A model generated the notes under the pieces. That model worked only from the letters and a program-made list of their open reading frames with translations. It was not told the origin of the DNA and searched no databases. Both the position numbers and the translations under genes were made by a program. From Dyella terrae (GTDB taxonomy: Bacteria > Pseudomonadota > Gammaproteobacteria > Xanthomonadales > Rhodanobacteraceae), in assembly GCF_004322705.1 (NCBI RefSeq), contig NZ_SIZZ01000004.1:1-64000 (forward strand): 64,000 bases of DNA. Direction: 5' to 3'. This document shows, piece by piece, positions 43,892 to 52,976 of this stretch. How positions within the stretch are numbered: the first letter of the stretch is position 1; every line of letters starts with the position of its first letter.

Positions 43892-45067
43892 ATGAAACAA
43901 CGATGGATCTTCGCCTCCCTCGCCGCCGTGGCCATTGCCGGCAGCTGGGCTGTTGTCGGCACCCGTGGTGAAAGCCACGCCCAAACCGCCGCCGTCGGTG
44001 GCCCGCCGGAAGTGACCGTCGCCCAGGTACTGGTGCGCCAGGTCAGCGATTCGGACGAATTCACCGGCCGCCTCCAGGCCGTGGACACCGTCCAGCTGCG
44101 CCCCCGCGTCGGCGGCTACGTGGATTCGATCCACTTCACCGAAGGCGCGGCGGTCAAGAAAGGCCAGCTGCTGTTCCGTATCGATCCGCGTCCCTTCCAG
44201 GCTGAAGTGGATCGTCTGACCGCCAATCTCAACCAGGCCCGTGCCGAACAGGCCCTGGCCGAAGCCAACGCCGGCCGCGGCCGCAAGCTGCTCGACCAGC
44301 ACGCCATCTCGCGCGAAGAGGCCGACCGCCTCGACACCGCCTCCCAGAGCAGCAAGGCCCAGGTCGCCTCGACCACCGCCGCGCTGCAGGCCGCCCGCCT
44401 CAACCTGGGCTTCACCGAGGTGCGCGCGCCGATCGACGGCCGCGTCAGCAACGCCCTGGTCACCCCGGGCAACCTGGTCACCAGCAATGACGTGCTGACC
44501 AGCGTGGTGAGCGTGGACCCGGTCTACGCCTACTTCGACGTCGACGAGCACAGCTACCTCAAGCTCGACGAACAGCGTCGCGCCCACGGCGGTGCGCCGC
44601 GCGTGGCGATGGCGCTGGCCAACGAGAAGGGCTTCCCGCACGCCGGTCGCATCGACTTCGTCGACAACCAGCTGCGCGCCGGCTCCGGCACCATCCGCCT
44701 GCGCGCCGTGTTCGACAACGCCGATGCCCGTTACACGCCCGGTCTCTACGTCCGCGTCCAACTGCGCAGCGATGCACAGAGTAAGCGCGCCCTGATCGAC
44801 GACCGCGCTGTGGCCACGGACCTGGGCAACAAGTACGTCTACGTACTCACCAAGGACCGCAAGGTCGAGTACCGCAAGATCACCACCGGCCCGATCCTCG
44901 ATGGCCTGCGCGTGGTCAATGACGGCCTCGGTGCCGGCGATGTGGTGGTGGTGAACGGCCTGCAGCGCATCCGCCCGGGTGCCGAAGTGAATCCGACCAA
45001 GGTGGCGATGGACAGCCGCGCACAGGATGCGGATCGCCAGCTGGCCCAGGTCGCGAAGAAGAACTGA
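43892..45067 (+). CDS. RND efflux periplasmic adaptor (MexE/AcrA family)
   Basis: A 391-residue membrane-fusion protein that links the inner-membrane pump to the outer-membrane channel. It has an N-terminal signal/anchor (about 1-30, without a lipobox Cys), a split lipoyl domain (TGRLQAVDTVQLRPRVGGYV and later GFTEVRAPIDGRVSNALV), a central alpha-helical hairpin rich in alanine (residues about 105-165), and beta-barrel and proximal domains. It is the first gene of the operon. Sequence pattern is nearest to MexE-like adaptors. Confidence 0.93.
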   Translation: MKQRWIFASLAAVAIAGSWAVVGTRGESHAQTAAVGGPPEVTVAQVLVRQVSDSDEFTGRLQAVDTVQLRPRVGGYVDSIHFTEGAAVKKGQLLFRIDPRPFQAEVDRLTANLNQARAEQALAEANAGRGRKLLDQHAISREEADRLDTASQSSKAQVASTTAALQAARLNLGFTEVRAPIDGRVSNALVTPGNLVTSNDVLTSVVSVDPVYAYFDVDEHSYLKLDEQRRAHGGAPRVAMALANEKGFPHAGRIDFVDNQLRAGSGTIRLRAVFDNADARYTPGLYVRVQLRSDAQSKRALIDDRAVATDLGNKYVYVLTKDRKVEYRKITTGPILDGLRVVNDGLGAGDVVVVNGLQRIRPGAEVNPTKVAMDSRAQDADRQLAQVAKKN

Positions 45068-45199
45068 TTCACGGGTGGGTCGCGGGATAGCGCCCACCCC
45101 GTAACACCGAATGCCCCGAGCCATACCTCACATGCCGGCAGGTGCCGGCGTGATGGAGCCCTGCATGCCTGCATGCGGGCAACCAACAGGACCGATTCG

Positions 45200-48100
45200 A
45201 TGAAAATCGCCCAATTTTTCGTGGACAGGCCGATTCTGGCCGGCGTCCTATCCGTACTGATCGTCATTGCTGGCGCGATCTCGCTGTTCCAGCTGCCGAT
45301 CAGCGAATACCCCGAAGTGGTGCCGCCCACGGTGGTGGTGAAAGCGAGCTATCCGGGTGCGAACCCGAAGGTCATCGCCGAAACCGTCGCCACGCCGCTG
45401 GAAGAACAGATCAACGGCGTCGAAGGCATGCTCTACACCGCCTCGCAGGCCACCAGCGACGGCGCCATGACGCTGACCGTGACCTTCGCGCTCGGCACGG
45501 ACCTGGACAACGCCCAGGTGCAGGTGCAGAACCGCGTCGCGCAGGCGCTCACCAAGCTGCCACAGGAAGTGCAGCGCCTGGGTGTCACCACGCAGAAGAG
45601 CTCGCCCGACCTCACCATGGTGGTGCATCTGATCTCGCCCGATCAGCGCTACGACATGTTGTATCTGTCGAACTACGCGCGCCTGCACATCAAGGACCAG
45701 CTCGCGCGCCTCAACGGCGTGGGCGACGTGCAGATCTTCGGTGCCGGCGAATACTCCATGCGCGTGTGGCTGGACCCGCAGCGCCTGGCGATCCGCCAGC
45801 TCACCACCGGTGACGTGATCCATGCGATCCAGGAACAGAACGTTGCCGTCGCCGCCGGTGCGCTCAATGCGCCCCCCGGCCCGAGCAACGCCGCGTTCCA
45901 GCTCAACATCAATACGCAGGGCCGCCTGATCAACGAGGAAGACTTCCTCAACATCATCGTGCGCACGGACGCCGCCACCGGTGCCGTCACGCATCTGCGC
46001 GACGTCGCCCGCGTGGAACTGGGCTCGAACAACTACGCCCTGCGCAGCCTGCTCAACAACCGTCCGGCCGTGGCGCTGCCGATCTTTGCCCGCCCGGGCT
46101 CCAACGCCATCCAGATCTCCGACGAAGTCCGCGCCACCATGGCGGAGCTGAAGAAGGATTTCCCGCAGGGCGTGGATTTCAGCATCGTCTACGACCCGAC
46201 CATCTTCGTGCGTGGTTCGATCGACGCGGTGGTGCATACGCTGTTCGAAGCCATTGGCCTGGTCGTGCTGGTGGTGATCCTGTTCCTGCAGACCTGGCGC
46301 GCCTCGATCATTCCGCTGGTCGCCGTCCCCGTGTCGCTGATCGGCACGTTCGCCGTGATGCATCTGGCCGGCTTCTCGCTCAATGCGCTGTCGCTGTTTG
46401 GCCTGGTGCTGGCCATCGGCATCGTGGTTGATGACGCCATCGTGGTGGTGGAAAACGTCGAACGACACATCGAGCACGGCATGCATCCCAAAGATGCGAC
46501 GCGGCGCGCGATGAGCGAAGTGACCGGCCCCATCGTCGCCACGGCACTGGTGCTGTGCGCGGTGTTCGTGCCGGCCGCCTTTATCAGCGGTCTGACCGGC
46601 CAGTTCTATCGCCAGTTCGCGCTGACCATCGCCATCTCGACGGTGATCTCGGCCTTCAACTCGCTCACCCTGAGCCCCGCCCTTGCCGCCGTGCTGCTTA
46701 AAGAGCACAACGCGCCGAAGGACAAGCTCAGCATCTGGATCGATCGCCTGTTCGGCTGGATCTTCCGTCCGTTCAACCGCATGTTCGTGAAGAGTGCCAA
46801 TGGCTACGTCGGTGGCGTGAAGCGCATCCTGCGCAGCGGCGGCATCGCGCTGGTGATCTACGGTGGCCTGGTGCTGCTGGGTGCTTTCGGTTTCGCCAAG
46901 GTGCCGACCGGCTTCGTGCCGCCGCAGGACAAGCAGTACCTGGTGTCGTTCGCGCAGTTGCCGGATGCCTCGTCGCTGGATCGTTCGGAAGCGGTGATCC
47001 GTCGCATGAGCGACATCGCGCTGAAACAGCCGGGCGTGGAAAGCGCGGTGGCCTTCCCGGGCCTGTCGATCAACGGCTTCACCAACAGCACCAATGCAGG
47101 CATCGTGTTCGTCACCTTGAAGCCCTTCGAGGAACGTCGTGATGCGTCGCTGTCGGCCGGTGCGATTGCCGGTGCGCTTAACCAGAAATACGCCGCCATC
47201 CAGGATGCGTATATCGCGGTGTTCCCGCCGCCGCCGGTGATGGGCCTGGGCACGATCGGTGGTTTCCGCGTGCAGGTGGAAGATCGTTCGGATGCGGGCT
47301 TCGAGGAACTGTTCAACCAGACGCAGAACCTGATCGCCGCCAGCCACAAGGAACCGGCACTCGCGGGGCTGTTCTCCAGCTACCAGGTGAGCGTGCCGCA
47401 GATTGACGCCGACATCGATCGCGAGAAGGCCAAGGCCGAAGGCGTGGATCTGGCTGATGTGTACCAGACCATGCAGGCCTACCTCGGTTCGCTCTACGTC
47501 AACGACTTCAATCGCTTCGGTCGTACCTACCAGGTGAATGTGTCGGCGGAACAGAGCTTCCGCAGCGAGCCTGAGAACATCCTGCAACTGAAGACGCGCA
47601 ATGCGAGCGGCGAGGCGATCCCGCTGGGTTCGTTCGTTACCGTGCGCCAGAGCGTCGGCCCCGATCGCGTGCAGCACTACAACGGTTATCCGACCGCCGA
47701 AATCAACGGCGGCCCGGCACCGGGTTACAGCAGCGGCCAGGCGCAGGAAGCGATGGAACGCATTGCGCGCCAGAACCTGCCCAATGGCATGAGCTTCGAA
47801 TGGACCGAACTCACCTATCAGCAGATCCTCGCCGGCAATACCGCAGGCCTGGTGTTCCCGCTGTGCGTGCTGCTGGTGTTCCTGGTGCTCGCTTCGCTGT
47901 ACGAAAGCCTCGCCCTGCCGCTGGCCGTGATCCTGATCGTGCCGATGGTGCTGTTGTCGGCCATCAGCGGTGTGTGGCTGTCCGGTGGTGACAACAACAT
48001 CTTCACCCAGATCGGTTTGATCGTGCTGGTGGGCCTGGCGTGCAAGAACGCGATCCTGATCGTGGAGTTTGCCCGCGAAGCGCAGATCCACGAAGGCATG

Positions 48101-48400
48101 GACCGCGTGCAGGCCGTGCTGGAAGCCGCCCGCCTGCGACTGCGCCCGATCCTGATGACCTCGTTCGCTTTCATCATGGGCGTGGTGCCGCTGGTGACCT
48201 CGCACGGTGCCGGTGCGGAGATGCGTCATGCGATGGGTGTGGCGGTGTTCGCCGGCATGTTGGGCGTCACCTTCTTCGGCCTGATCTTCACGCCGCTGTT
48301 CTATGTGCTGATTCGCGGCTGGAGTGAGCGAATCATTGAACGCCGCCGCGCGCGCAAGGCCGCCCATGGCCTGCCGGCACCGGCGCTGGAGGAACATTGA
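45200..48400 (+). CDS. RND family multidrug efflux transporter (MexF/AcrB-like)
   Basis: A 1066-residue proton-driven inner-membrane pump with twelve segments and two large periplasmic loops. It begins MKIAQFFVDRPILAGVLSVL, the usual HAE1-type start. It has the proton-relay aspartates in LAIGIVVDDAIVVVENVERH near residue 410 and a late LVGLACKNAILIVEFAREAQ segment. Length matches AcrB/MexF. The ATG at 45200 is used rather than an upstream frame, as it follows an AGGA site. It is 132 bases after the adaptor and its stop is one base before the outer-membrane gene. Confidence 0.95.
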   Translation: MKIAQFFVDRPILAGVLSVLIVIAGAISLFQLPISEYPEVVPPTVVVKASYPGANPKVIAETVATPLEEQINGVEGMLYTASQATSDGAMTLTVTFALGTDLDNAQVQVQNRVAQALTKLPQEVQRLGVTTQKSSPDLTMVVHLISPDQRYDMLYLSNYARLHIKDQLARLNGVGDVQIFGAGEYSMRVWLDPQRLAIRQLTTGDVIHAIQEQNVAVAAGALNAPPGPSNAAFQLNINTQGRLINEEDFLNIIVRTDAATGAVTHLRDVARVELGSNNYALRSLLNNRPAVALPIFARPGSNAIQISDEVRATMAELKKDFPQGVDFSIVYDPTIFVRGSIDAVVHTLFEAIGLVVLVVILFLQTWRASIIPLVAVPVSLIGTFAVMHLAGFSLNALSLFGLVLAIGIVVDDAIVVVENVERHIEHGMHPKDATRRAMSEVTGPIVATALVLCAVFVPAAFISGLTGQFYRQFALTIAISTVISAFNSLTLSPALAAVLLKEHNAPKDKLSIWIDRLFGWIFRPFNRMFVKSANGYVGGVKRILRSGGIALVIYGGLVLLGAFGFAKVPTGFVPPQDKQYLVSFAQLPDASSLDRSEAVIRRMSDIALKQPGVESAVAFPGLSINGFTNSTNAGIVFVTLKPFEERRDASLSAGAIAGALNQKYAAIQDAYIAVFPPPPVMGLGTIGGFRVQVEDRSDAGFEELFNQTQNLIAASHKEPALAGLFSSYQVSVPQIDADIDREKAKAEGVDLADVYQTMQAYLGSLYVNDFNRFGRTYQVNVSAEQSFRSEPENILQLKTRNASGEAIPLGSFVTVRQSVGPDRVQHYNGYPTAEINGGPAPGYSSGQAQEAMERIARQNLPNGMSFEWTELTYQQILAGNTAGLVFPLCVLLVFLVLASLYESLALPLAVILIVPMVLLSAISGVWLSGGDNNIFTQIGLIVLVGLACKNAILIVEFAREAQIHEGMDRVQAVLEAARLRLRPILMTSFAFIMGVVPLVTSHGAGAEMRHAMGVAVFAGMLGVTFFGLIFTPLFYVLIRGWSERIIERRRARKAAHGLPAPALEEH

Positions 48401-48401
48401 G

Positions 48402-49907
48402 ATGCTTAGTTACCTTCGTTATGTCTTTGCGGTCGCCATGCCGCAACGCCTTGTCCAACTCGTGCCTGCCCTGCGGGCACGAGTCCGGCGGCAGCAGCTG
48501 ACCGCCATGGCCAGCGCGCTGTTGCTGGCCGGTTGCGCCAGCGTCGGCCCGGACTATCACAAGCCCGATACGGCGCCGTTGTCGGTGAGCCAGTCGACGG
48601 AAGTGGTCGCGCAGGATTTCCAGGCCCGCTGGTGGACGCAGTTCAACGACCCCACACTGGATGCCCTCATCCAGCGCGCGGCGAAGAATGCGCCGGACCT
48701 GAAGATCGCCATGGCGCACCTGCGTGAATCGCGCGCCCTGCTCGGCGTGGCCCGTTCGGACCAGTGGCCCACGGTGAACGCCGATGCCAGCTATTCGCGC
48801 AGCCGCGGGCAGCAGCCGGGCTTCACCTCGCAACGCACGACGGTCGAGCAGTACCAGGCCGGTTTCGATGCCAGCTGGGAAATCGACTTGTTCGGCGGTG
48901 TGCGGCGTTCGGTCGAAGCGGCAGGTGCACAGGCGCAGGCCAGTGCGGCCTCGCTGCAGGATGCGCAGGTAACGTTGTTCGCCGACGTCGCGCGCTACTA
49001 CTTCGACCTGCGTGGCACGCAGTTGCAGATTGACGTGGCCAAGCGCGATATCGAAAACCAGCGCCAGTCGCTGCGGGTGATCGAAGCACGCACCCAGGTC
49101 GGCAGTGGTTCGGAGCAGGATGTCGCCAGTGCCAATGCGCGACTGAGTTCGGTCGAAGCGCAGTTGCCGGTGCTGGAAACGCAGGCGCATGCCGATGCCG
49201 CGCATCTGGCGGTGCTGCTGGGCGAGCGTCCCGGTGAGCTGGACATCGACCTGAGCGCGAAGAGCTTCAGGCCCATCGACGTGAGCCTGCCCATCGGCAA
49301 CGCCGGTGATGTGCTCGCACGTCGCCCTGACGTTCGCATCGCCGAACGTGAGCTGGCAGCCGCCAACGCGCGCATCGGCGTGGCCAAGGCCGACTGGTTC
49401 CCGCACATTTCGCTGGGTGGTTTCGTCGGTTTCCTCGCTGGCCAGGCCAACGACTTCGGCAGCGCCAATACGCGGGCCTGGTCGATCGCGCCGAGCATCA
49501 GCTGGCCTGGACTCAACGTGCAGCGCGTGCGTTCCAACGTGAATGCCAGCGAGGCACGTGCCGACGCGGCGATGGCCACCTACCAGCGCACGGTGCTTGC
49601 CGCCGTGGAAGACGTCAGCAATGCGCTGGTGGGGTTCAACCTGCAACGTGAGCGCGTGCAAAAGCTGCTCGAACAGGTGAAGCAGAGCCGGCGCGCGGCG
49701 GATCTGGCGCAGATCCGTTACGACGAAGGCGCGGTCGATTACCTGACCTTGCTGGATGCGCAGCGCACGCAGTTGTTTGCCGAGCAGGCGTTGGCCGAAG
49801 CGGAAGCGGGGATCAACATCCGCGCCGTCGCGGTGTACAAGGCGATCGGTGGTGGCTGGGAAGCCTGTGGCAACGAGCAGTGCTCGGATCTGGCCCAGGC
49901 CCCGTGA
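48402..49907 (+). CDS. Outer-membrane efflux channel lipoprotein (OprM/NodT family)
   Basis: A 501-residue TolC-type channel protein. The N-terminus contains the lipobox LLLAGC, with the Cys near residue 45, preceded by an unusually long basic stretch (PALRARVRRQQLTAM), so a later start at 48438 is possible. Two outer-membrane efflux protein repeats follow (WWTQFNDPTLDALIQRAAKN, and later RRPDVRIAERELAAANARIG). GGAGG precedes the start by nine bases. With the adaptor and pump it completes a tripartite system. The short-chain dehydrogenase follows three bases after its stop. Confidence 0.93.
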   Translation: MLSYLRYVFAVAMPQRLVQLVPALRARVRRQQLTAMASALLLAGCASVGPDYHKPDTAPLSVSQSTEVVAQDFQARWWTQFNDPTLDALIQRAAKNAPDLKIAMAHLRESRALLGVARSDQWPTVNADASYSRSRGQQPGFTSQRTTVEQYQAGFDASWEIDLFGGVRRSVEAAGAQAQASAASLQDAQVTLFADVARYYFDLRGTQLQIDVAKRDIENQRQSLRVIEARTQVGSGSEQDVASANARLSSVEAQLPVLETQAHADAAHLAVLLGERPGELDIDLSAKSFRPIDVSLPIGNAGDVLARRPDVRIAERELAAANARIGVAKADWFPHISLGGFVGFLAGQANDFGSANTRAWSIAPSISWPGLNVQRVRSNVNASEARADAAMATYQRTVLAAVEDVSNALVGFNLQRERVQKLLEQVKQSRRAADLAQIRYDEGAVDYLTLLDAQRTQLFAEQALAEAEAGINIRAVAVYKAIGGGWEACGNEQCSDLAQAP

Positions 49908-49910
49908 GTC

Positions 49911-50672
49911 ATGAATGCCGTCGCCTTCCCTCGCCGCTCTCCGCGTGAGCGTGCGGTGGTCGAACCGCCGTTGAATCAGCGCATCGCGCTGGTCAGCGGC
50001 GGCAATCGCGGACTGGGCCTGGAAGTGGTGCGCCAGCTGGCGTCGCAAGGCATGACCGTGCTGCTGGGATCGCGGCAGCTGGCGGCGGGCGAGAAGATGG
50101 CGCGGCAGCTGCGGCGCGAGGGCGGTGATGTCGTGGCGGTGAAGCTGGACGTCACCGCCCAGGACGACGTCGATGCCGCGGCCCGCGCTATCGAGCGCGA
50201 CTACGGCCGCCTCGATGTGCTGGTGAACAACGCCGGCGCCTTCTTCGATCTCAATGACCGGGCATCCACGGCCGACCTCGGCCAGGTGCGCGGCGCGCTC
50301 GACACCAATCTGCTTGGTGCCTGGCGCCTGAGCGAAGCCGTGCTGCCCATGATGCGACGCCACGCCTACGGCCGCATCGTGAATGTCTCGAGCGGCTGCG
50401 GCGCCAGCGGCAGCACCGGTGAAGACTGCGCCGCCTACCGCATCTCCAAATCCGCCCTCAATACGTACACGCGCATGCTGGCAAGCGAACTGCGCGGCAG
50501 CGGCATCGTGGTCAATGCGGTGTGTCCCGGCTGGGTGGCCACCGACATGGGCGGCCCTGGCGGGCGACCCGTTGCGGACGGCGCGGCCGGCATCGTCTGG
50601 GCGGCCTGCCTGCCCACGGCGGGCGCGGTCACCGGCGGCTTCTTCCGCGATCGCCAGCCCATCGACTGGTAG
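49911..50672 (+). CDS. Short-chain dehydrogenase/reductase at the end of the efflux operon
   Basis: A 253-residue SDR with the NADP-type motif VSGGNRGLGLEVVRQL, the NNAG element (DVLVNNAGAF), and catalytic YRISK after NVSSGCGASG. The first 25 residues (to EPPLNQ) are not part of the fold. It starts three bases after the efflux channel stop, so it is part of the operon. It may reduce a reactive carbonyl compound that the pump also handles, as in plant-associated bacteria where efflux genes are paired with detoxifying reductases. This link is inference. Confidence 0.9.
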   Translation: MNAVAFPRRSPRERAVVEPPLNQRIALVSGGNRGLGLEVVRQLASQGMTVLLGSRQLAAGEKMARQLRREGGDVVAVKLDVTAQDDVDAAARAIERDYGRLDVLVNNAGAFFDLNDRASTADLGQVRGALDTNLLGAWRLSEAVLPMMRRHAYGRIVNVSSGCGASGSTGEDCAAYRISKSALNTYTRMLASELRGSGIVVNAVCPGWVATDMGGPGGRPVADGAAGIVWAACLPTAGAVTGGFFRDRQPIDW

Positions 50673-50684
50673 GCACTCGCCTCA

Positions 50685-50716
50685 TGGATGCGGCGGGCGC
50701 ATGCTCGCCCCATCCA
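50685..50716 (+). terminator. Hairpin after the efflux operon
   Basis: TGGATG (50685-50690) with GCGGGCG pairs with GCTCGCCC and CATCCA (50711-50716) around a CATG loop, 12 bases after the SDR stop and just before the next gene. There is no T run. Confidence 0.45.
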
Positions 50717-50729
50717 CGGAGGCACGACG

Positions 50730-51110
50730 ATGACCGAACACCAACGCATGACCCTGCTGCGCATCGCGTTATGGGTGGCCGGACTGGTCTCCCTGTCGTT
50801 GTATCCCCTGATGCTGTTGTGGCCCTCAGGCTGGGCGTGGCATAGCGGGTATTCGGACTATCCGATGATGCTCGTCGGCGTGTACGCCACGCTTGGCGTA
50901 TTCCTGATTCGCGCGGCGCGCCATCCCGCGCAGCACGCCAGCCTGATCTGGTTTGCCGTGTGGTCCAGCGTGGTCCACGGCGCGATCATGGCGGTGCAGT
51001 CGTTCATGCACGAGGGCCGCATGGGGCATTTGATGGGCGATGTGCCTGCGCTTTTGATCGCGGCGGCCGTGCTTGCGTGGCTGGCACCGCGGCGGTCGGC
51101 TCAGGTGTAG
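50730..51110 (+). CDS. Small integral membrane protein (DUF6632-like)
   Basis: A 126-residue protein with four hydrophobic segments (about 12-35, 42-62, 72-92 and 100-117) and short loops such as GWAWHSGYSDYPMM. This general pattern occurs in small DUF6632-like membrane proteins; assignment is tentative and the function unknown. The ATG at 50730 has GGAGG seven bases before it. Its last ten bases overlap the 3' end of the opposing methyltransferase gene. Confidence 0.7.
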   Translation: MTEHQRMTLLRIALWVAGLVSLSLYPLMLLWPSGWAWHSGYSDYPMMLVGVYATLGVFLIRAARHPAQHASLIWFAVWSSVVHGAIMAVQSFMHEGRMGHLMGDVPALLIAAAVLAWLAPRRSAQV

Positions 51111-51874
51111 AACAGCGTCGGCCGATGTTCGTCGACAGAGGCGGCGTGCAGCCACGGCTGGCGCGCGAAGACATTCGTGCACGGTCCCAGGGTGCCGATG
51201 CGAAAGGGACGTTGGGCGGCTTCCAGACGGAGTCGCTCGATCACCTGATCGAGCATCGCGCCGGTGAACGGCGAATACAGATAGAACACCGTGCCACGAC
51301 TGAAGTCCGCATCGCGTGCATCCTCGGTGTGGAATGCGATACGCGACAGGTGCAGCGCTTCGGCGCATGAGGTGGCAGACCGCACCAGGCCCATGTCCTG
51401 TTCGATACCCATACATGAGGCGTCACTGGTGATCGCTGCAAGCAAGGGCACGTGGCCTAGCCCGGAGCCGATGTCGATCAAGGTGTCGTTCGCGGTGAGC
51501 TGCGCCGCGTGGAGGAAGGCGAAGGCGTGGCGTGCCGGGGTGGGTTGATAGAACACCATGTCCGGCGAGAGCGCGACGGGGTCGCCCGGATCGTCGAATG
51601 GAAGGAGTTCGGCGAGAAAGCTGTCGAGGTGGTCGTAACTGTGGGCGCTTGGCGGCGAATCGCTACCTTCGGTCAGCAAGGGCAGCAGGGCTCGCCGACC
51701 GTTGCCTTCGGCGATCGCGCGGCGATACGGCTCGATGAAACTCCGGGTAACTTGATCGAGCCGGTCAAGATGTTCGGTTACCTGTTCGCGCTGCGAGGGA
51801 TCCTCTTCGAGCAGGGTTTCAAGCGACTCGATGGTTTCGAAATGGGCGCGGAGCAGGTCGGGGGTGGGTCGCAT
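51101..51874 (-). CDS. SAM-dependent methyltransferase-like protein
   Basis: A 257-residue protein with a class I methyltransferase core. The SAM-binding motif I is DTLIDIGSGLGHVPLLAAIT near residue 137, followed by acidic MGIEQDMGLV and IAFHTEDARD, and a strand FYLYSPFTGAMLDQVIERL. The first 110 residues are a helical domain (ETIESLETLLEEDPSQREQV). Substrate unknown. It is preceded, on its upstream side, by the palindromic element and 39-bp tandem repeats, so its promoter must lie in or beside them. Confidence 0.75.
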   Translation of the reverse strand: MRPTPDLLRAHFETIESLETLLEEDPSQREQVTEHLDRLDQVTRSFIEPYRRAIAEGNGRRALLPLLTEGSDSPPSAHSYDHLDSFLAELLPFDDPGDPVALSPDMVFYQPTPARHAFAFLHAAQLTANDTLIDIGSGLGHVPLLAAITSDASCMGIEQDMGLVRSATSCAEALHLSRIAFHTEDARDADFSRGTVFYLYSPFTGAMLDQVIERLRLEAAQRPFRIGTLGPCTNVFARQPWLHAASVDEHRPTLFYT

Positions 51875-51911
51875 ACGTACAGTTTAAACCTGCAGCACCT
51901 CCCCCCGATGT

Positions 51912-52110
51912 CGTCATTCCGACGAAAGCCGGACGGAGCCCAAAGGGCGGAGAACGACCGAAGGTCGGCCCCGAAGGGGTGAGCGAAGCGAGTCATCCAG
52001 TGGCGACCACGTTTGGATATCGAGCGAAGCATCAAGAATGCGAGGGCCGTGGGTCGGTCGCGACAACCCGACGATATCGCCACTGGATTCCGGCTTTCGC
52101 CGGAATGACG
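51912..52110. repeat. Palindromic interspersed element with 21-base terminal arms
   Basis: The left arm 51912-51932 (CGTCATTCCGACGAAAGCCG G) and right arm 52090-52110 are inverted copies with one mismatch in 21. A second inner pair, TCCAGTGGCGA (51996-52006) and TCGCCACTGGA (52077-52087), is perfect. Arms of this kind (CGTCATTCC...GAAAGCCGG) are widespread in Xanthomonadales intergenic regions. It lies upstream of the methyltransferase gene. Confidence 0.8.
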
Positions 52111-52299
52111 GCCATGTTGGAACGTAGCAGGTGGCCTGCAGAAATGACGGCCATGGTGGAACGTAGCAGGTGGCCTGCAGAAATGACGGCCATGGTGGAA
52201 AGTAGCAGGTGGCCTGCCGAAATGACGGCCATGGTGGAAAGTAGCAGGTGGCCTGCCGAAATGACGGCCATGTTGGAAAACAGCGGGTGACCTGCAAAG
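52105..52299. repeat. Five-unit 39-bp tandem repeat
   Basis: Units begin at 52105, 52144, 52183, 52222 and 52261, each opening ATGACGGCCATG and containing GTAGCAGGTGGCCTGC. Units 2-4 are almost identical; unit 5 is degraded. The first unit begins inside the right arm of the adjacent palindromic element. As 39 is divisible by three, all frames stay open through the array on both strands, giving artificial open frames. The gap from 51875 to 52341 holds no other gene. Confidence 0.93.
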
Positions 52300-52341
52300 C
52301 GCAAGCGTTGCTGTCGTTTCAGCCGCGGGCAACGCCATGCC

Positions 52342-52737
52342 TCAAATCATCCCCGTATTCGCCGCATCCTTCTGATTCTTCCCCTTCACCACCTGGCAAT
52401 CGGACACCAGCGGCGGCGCCTTCTCCCCCTGCGAGGTGTCATACAGATCCGCCAGCTCGCCCTTGCTCCACCACGCATAGCGGCCCGCCACGTAGCGCAC
52501 GCCTGATGCCGCCAGCGTGTCGACGAAGAGCAAACCCTTTCCATCCACGGGCACCAACGCAAAGCTCTGCCCGTTTGTCGCATTCCAGTAAGTGACGTCG
52601 AATTTCTTGTCGTTTGCGCAGTGATAGCTCAGCGTGTGCGTGTCCTTGATCTGCACGCCCGGCGGCGTTGCCGCGCCTGCACAGGCGACCAGTCCGAGCA
52701 GCAACAGGCAGGTGCCCGCCGTGGTGGTTCGAGACAT
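52342..52737 (-). CDS. MliC-like lysozyme inhibitor lipoprotein
   Basis: A 131-residue lipoprotein. The signal sequence ends in the lipobox LVAC (Cys near residue 19). The mature part has the MliC pattern SYHCANDKKFDVTYWN, then SGVRYVAGRYAWWSKGELAD, then a final Cys (VSDCQVVK) that can pair with the first. MliC/PliC proteins protect the envelope against c-type lysozyme. The family is diverse and conserved active-loop residues are only partly recognisable. The 39-bp tandem array starts 43 bases after its stop. Confidence 0.78.
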   Translation of the reverse strand: MSRTTTAGTCLLLLGLVACAGAATPPGVQIKDTHTLSYHCANDKKFDVTYWNATNGQSFALVPVDGKGLLFVDTLAASGVRYVAGRYAWWSKGELADLYDTSQGEKAPPLVSDCQVVKGKNQKDAANTGMI

Positions 52738-52976
52738 GGCTCATCCCTCTTCCTTTGGTGCCGGAGCCAATGTCGACGGGAGGATGTGGCGGTTGTGTTG
52801 AAAGGCTGTGCTTGCTGCGTGTGGGTTTGCGATCGCTTCAGCCTTCGGACTCCCGGCTGAACAACGTCGGGGGGCGTTCAGTAGTTCTACGGCATCGACC
52901 TAGGTGGATTTTCGCTTGCCGGTGTTGCGCACGGGATACACGCTGGAAGTCGAATTCGTGCCGCATGTGCCCCGTC

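Noticed and set aside
45248-48397. A 1049-codon open frame antisense to the RND pump
   Set aside because: It is rich in His, Gln, Arg and Asp in the pattern expected from the complement of a GC-rich gene. The opposite frame has full RND motifs.
51979-52290. An open frame encoding MTAMVERSRWPAE repeats in the tandem array
   Set aside because: The 39-bp unit is divisible by three, so every frame stays open on both strands. There is no ribosome site and no reason to prefer one frame.
52105-52299. Possible CRISPR array
   Set aside because: Units are contiguous with no unique spacers and no cas genes are present.
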